In this document: one piece after another, positions 63,024-64,000 of the stretch
Layout: the number at the start of each line of letters is the position of its first letter
Position numbering within the stretch: the stretch's first letter is position 1
NCBI RefSeq assembly: GCF_050433125.1
Contig: NZ_JBNPXV010000006.1
Coordinates: forward strand, 62,001 to 126,000
Source: Roseimarinus sediminis
Lineage (GTDB): Bacteria; Bacteroidota; Bacteroidia; Bacteroidales; Prolixibacteraceae
DNA: 64,000 nucleotides
Direction: 5' to 3'
Notes under the pieces: generated by a model
Told to the model about the DNA's origin: nothing
The model's input: the letters and a program-made list of their open reading frames with translations, nothing else
Databases searched by the model: none
Translations under genes and position numbers: made by a program

Positions 63024-64000
63024 GTGAACGATCTGTTTCGAAATATAATAAGGACCTGGCCTCTGCTCTTACTGTTTTTGTTGTTTGCCTGTAAAACTAC
63101 AAAATATGTTCCCGATAACCGTTACCTGCTAAACGATATTGAAATTAAAATTGATAACGATGCCATCAGCAAGGAGGAATTGCATACCCATTTGCGGCAG
63201 GAGGAAAACCTTAAGATACTGGGTTTATTCAAATTTCATTTGTGGTTGTACAATCTTTCTTCTCAAAAGAAGGAAAGCGGATGGTTGAAGAATATTGGAG
63301 AGCCACCGGTTATTTACGACAGCGGTTTGAAGAACCGGTCGAAACAGCAATTGACACAGTATCTCAACAATAAGGGCTATTACCAGGCGGTGGTAGAAGA
63401 TTCTGTGATTTTTAGCTCCAAAAAGGCCAAAGTACTTTTTCAGATTCAAAGCGGAGACCCCTACCTGATCCGGAATATCAGTTATGAAATAAAAGATCAG
63501 ACCCTCTTGCCGCTCATCATGCAAAACAGGAAGGAGTCGCTTATCAGGGAGGGCGCTGTGTTCGATGTCGACCTGCTTGAAAAGGAAAGGGAGCGCATTG
63601 CCCTCCTCCTGCGAAATGAAGGCTATTTTAAGTTTGCTGAAGAATACATCCATTACCGCGTCGATACCACCCTGTTCCAACAAAAGGTGAACGTTGACCT
63701 CATTGTAGAGAAAGCCAATGTGAACAGTCAGGCACCCGACACGGTGCATCAAACCTACCATGTCGATCGCTACCTGGTGTACATCGATAAGCAGCGTGCT
63801 GAGAATGGAGATGGTCAGTTAAAAGATTACCTCGATACAACCCATGCCGGTGGATTTACTTTTTTGCACAATGGAAAACTGCCCATCAGTCAGAATCTGC
63901 TGATGAAATCGATTGAGATCGATCCGGGCGAACGTTACAGTAAACGAAAAGAAGACAAAAGTTACAACAATCTGTATGCACTCAGGCAGTTTAAATTTGT
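63024..64000 (+). CDS. TamL/BamA-family outer-membrane assembly lipoprotein, 3' end outside window
   Basis: A GTG start at 63024 preceded in frame by TAA. Signal TWPLLLLFLLFACKTTKYVP gives a lipidated Cys near residue 23, as in TamL of Bacteroidota. POTRA-like repeats follow (LNNKGYYQAVVEDSVIFSSK, LLRNEGYFKFAEEYIHYRVD, LNNKGYY and ...IEIDPGERYSKRK). The Omp85 barrel would lie beyond 64000. No ORF longer than this appears on the other strand. Likely inserts outer-membrane proteins, together with TamB. Confidence 0.87.
   Translation, partial: MNDLFRNIIRTWPLLLLFLLFACKTTKYVPDNRYLLNDIEIKIDNDAISKEELHTHLRQEENLKILGLFKFHLWLYNLSSQKKESGWLKNIGEPPVIYDSGLKNRSKQQLTQYLNNKGYYQAVVEDSVIFSSKKAKVLFQIQSGDPYLIRNISYEIKDQTLLPLIMQNRKESLIREGAVFDVDLLEKERERIALLLRNEGYFKFAEEYIHYRVDTTLFQQKVNVDLIVEKANVNSQAPDTVHQTYHVDRYLVYIDKQRAENGDGQLKDYLDTTHAGGFTFLHNGKLPISQNLLMKSIEIDPGERYSKRKEDKSYNNLYALRQFKF

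Overview
The window is chromosomal DNA of a member of the Bacteroidota, probably a Bacteroidales/Marinilabiliales-type marine or anaerobic bacterium (inference). Supporting signs are a PorT-type type IX secretion (T9SS) protein, a giant protein with a T9SS C-terminal sorting domain, a lipidated TamA-like protein (TamL), a GH3/beta-lactamase fusion, DUF4831, promoters of the TTG-N19/20-TAnnTTTG class, and RHS and IS110 debris typical of the phylum. A run of 93 N at 3628-3720 shows that this is a draft assembly with an unresolved repeat.

Layout. 0-3.4 kb: end of a GH3/beta-lactamase gene and a small DNA-binding-like protein. 3.4-4.4 kb: an odd tRNA-Val locus with 110-bp pseudo-tRNA repeats, one intact tRNA-Val(TAC), a GIY-YIG nuclease gene that runs into a displaced 3' tRNA fragment, and palindromes in place of tRNA arms. 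4.5-32.9 kb: mostly ordinary genes. These are glutamate dehydrogenase, a metallo-beta-lactamase-fold protein, a sigma/anti-sigma-like pair, a GT39 transferase, aspS, tadA, a TPR histidine kinase with a LytTR regulator, two POT peptide transporters, NAD(P)HX repair, DUF4831, PepD, a D-threonine-aldolase-like PLP enzyme, purA, a Fur-family regulator, SpoT, a GT4 transferase and miaA. 32.9-36.2 kb: repeat-rich intergenic DNA around gap (GAPDH). 36.2-46.7 kb: one 3474-residue surface protein made of about 25 Ig-like repeats with a T9SS sorting domain. 46.7-47.5 kb: nitroreductase.

47.5-56.9 kb is an accessory island bracketed by two copies of the same 28-bp palindrome. It holds two paralogous cassettes, each made of a decayed RHS core, a unique C-terminal tip, an overlapping small membrane protein, a vestigial signal-peptide/T9SS-sorting-domain ORF, and a nested 205-aa lipoprotein. 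A 261-bp stretch of the RHS core, including its disabling insertions and frameshift, is identical in both cassettes. Between and after the cassettes lie a frameshifted antitoxin gene, an IS110-family element and a PIN toxin-antitoxin pair. 56.9-64 kb returns to core genes: a short-chain dehydrogenase, an AIR-synthase-like protein, a UbiE/MenG methyltransferase, PorT, an FAD-dependent oxidoreductase, a TrmH-type methyltransferase and the start of TamL.

Together the core genes fit a peptide/amino-acid-using organism (two POT importers, PepD, GdhA) with an elaborate T9SS-dependent surface. The most interesting parts are the tRNA-Val/GIY-YIG locus and the RHS tip-cassette island, which share a short TCCCGGTA-type palindrome family.
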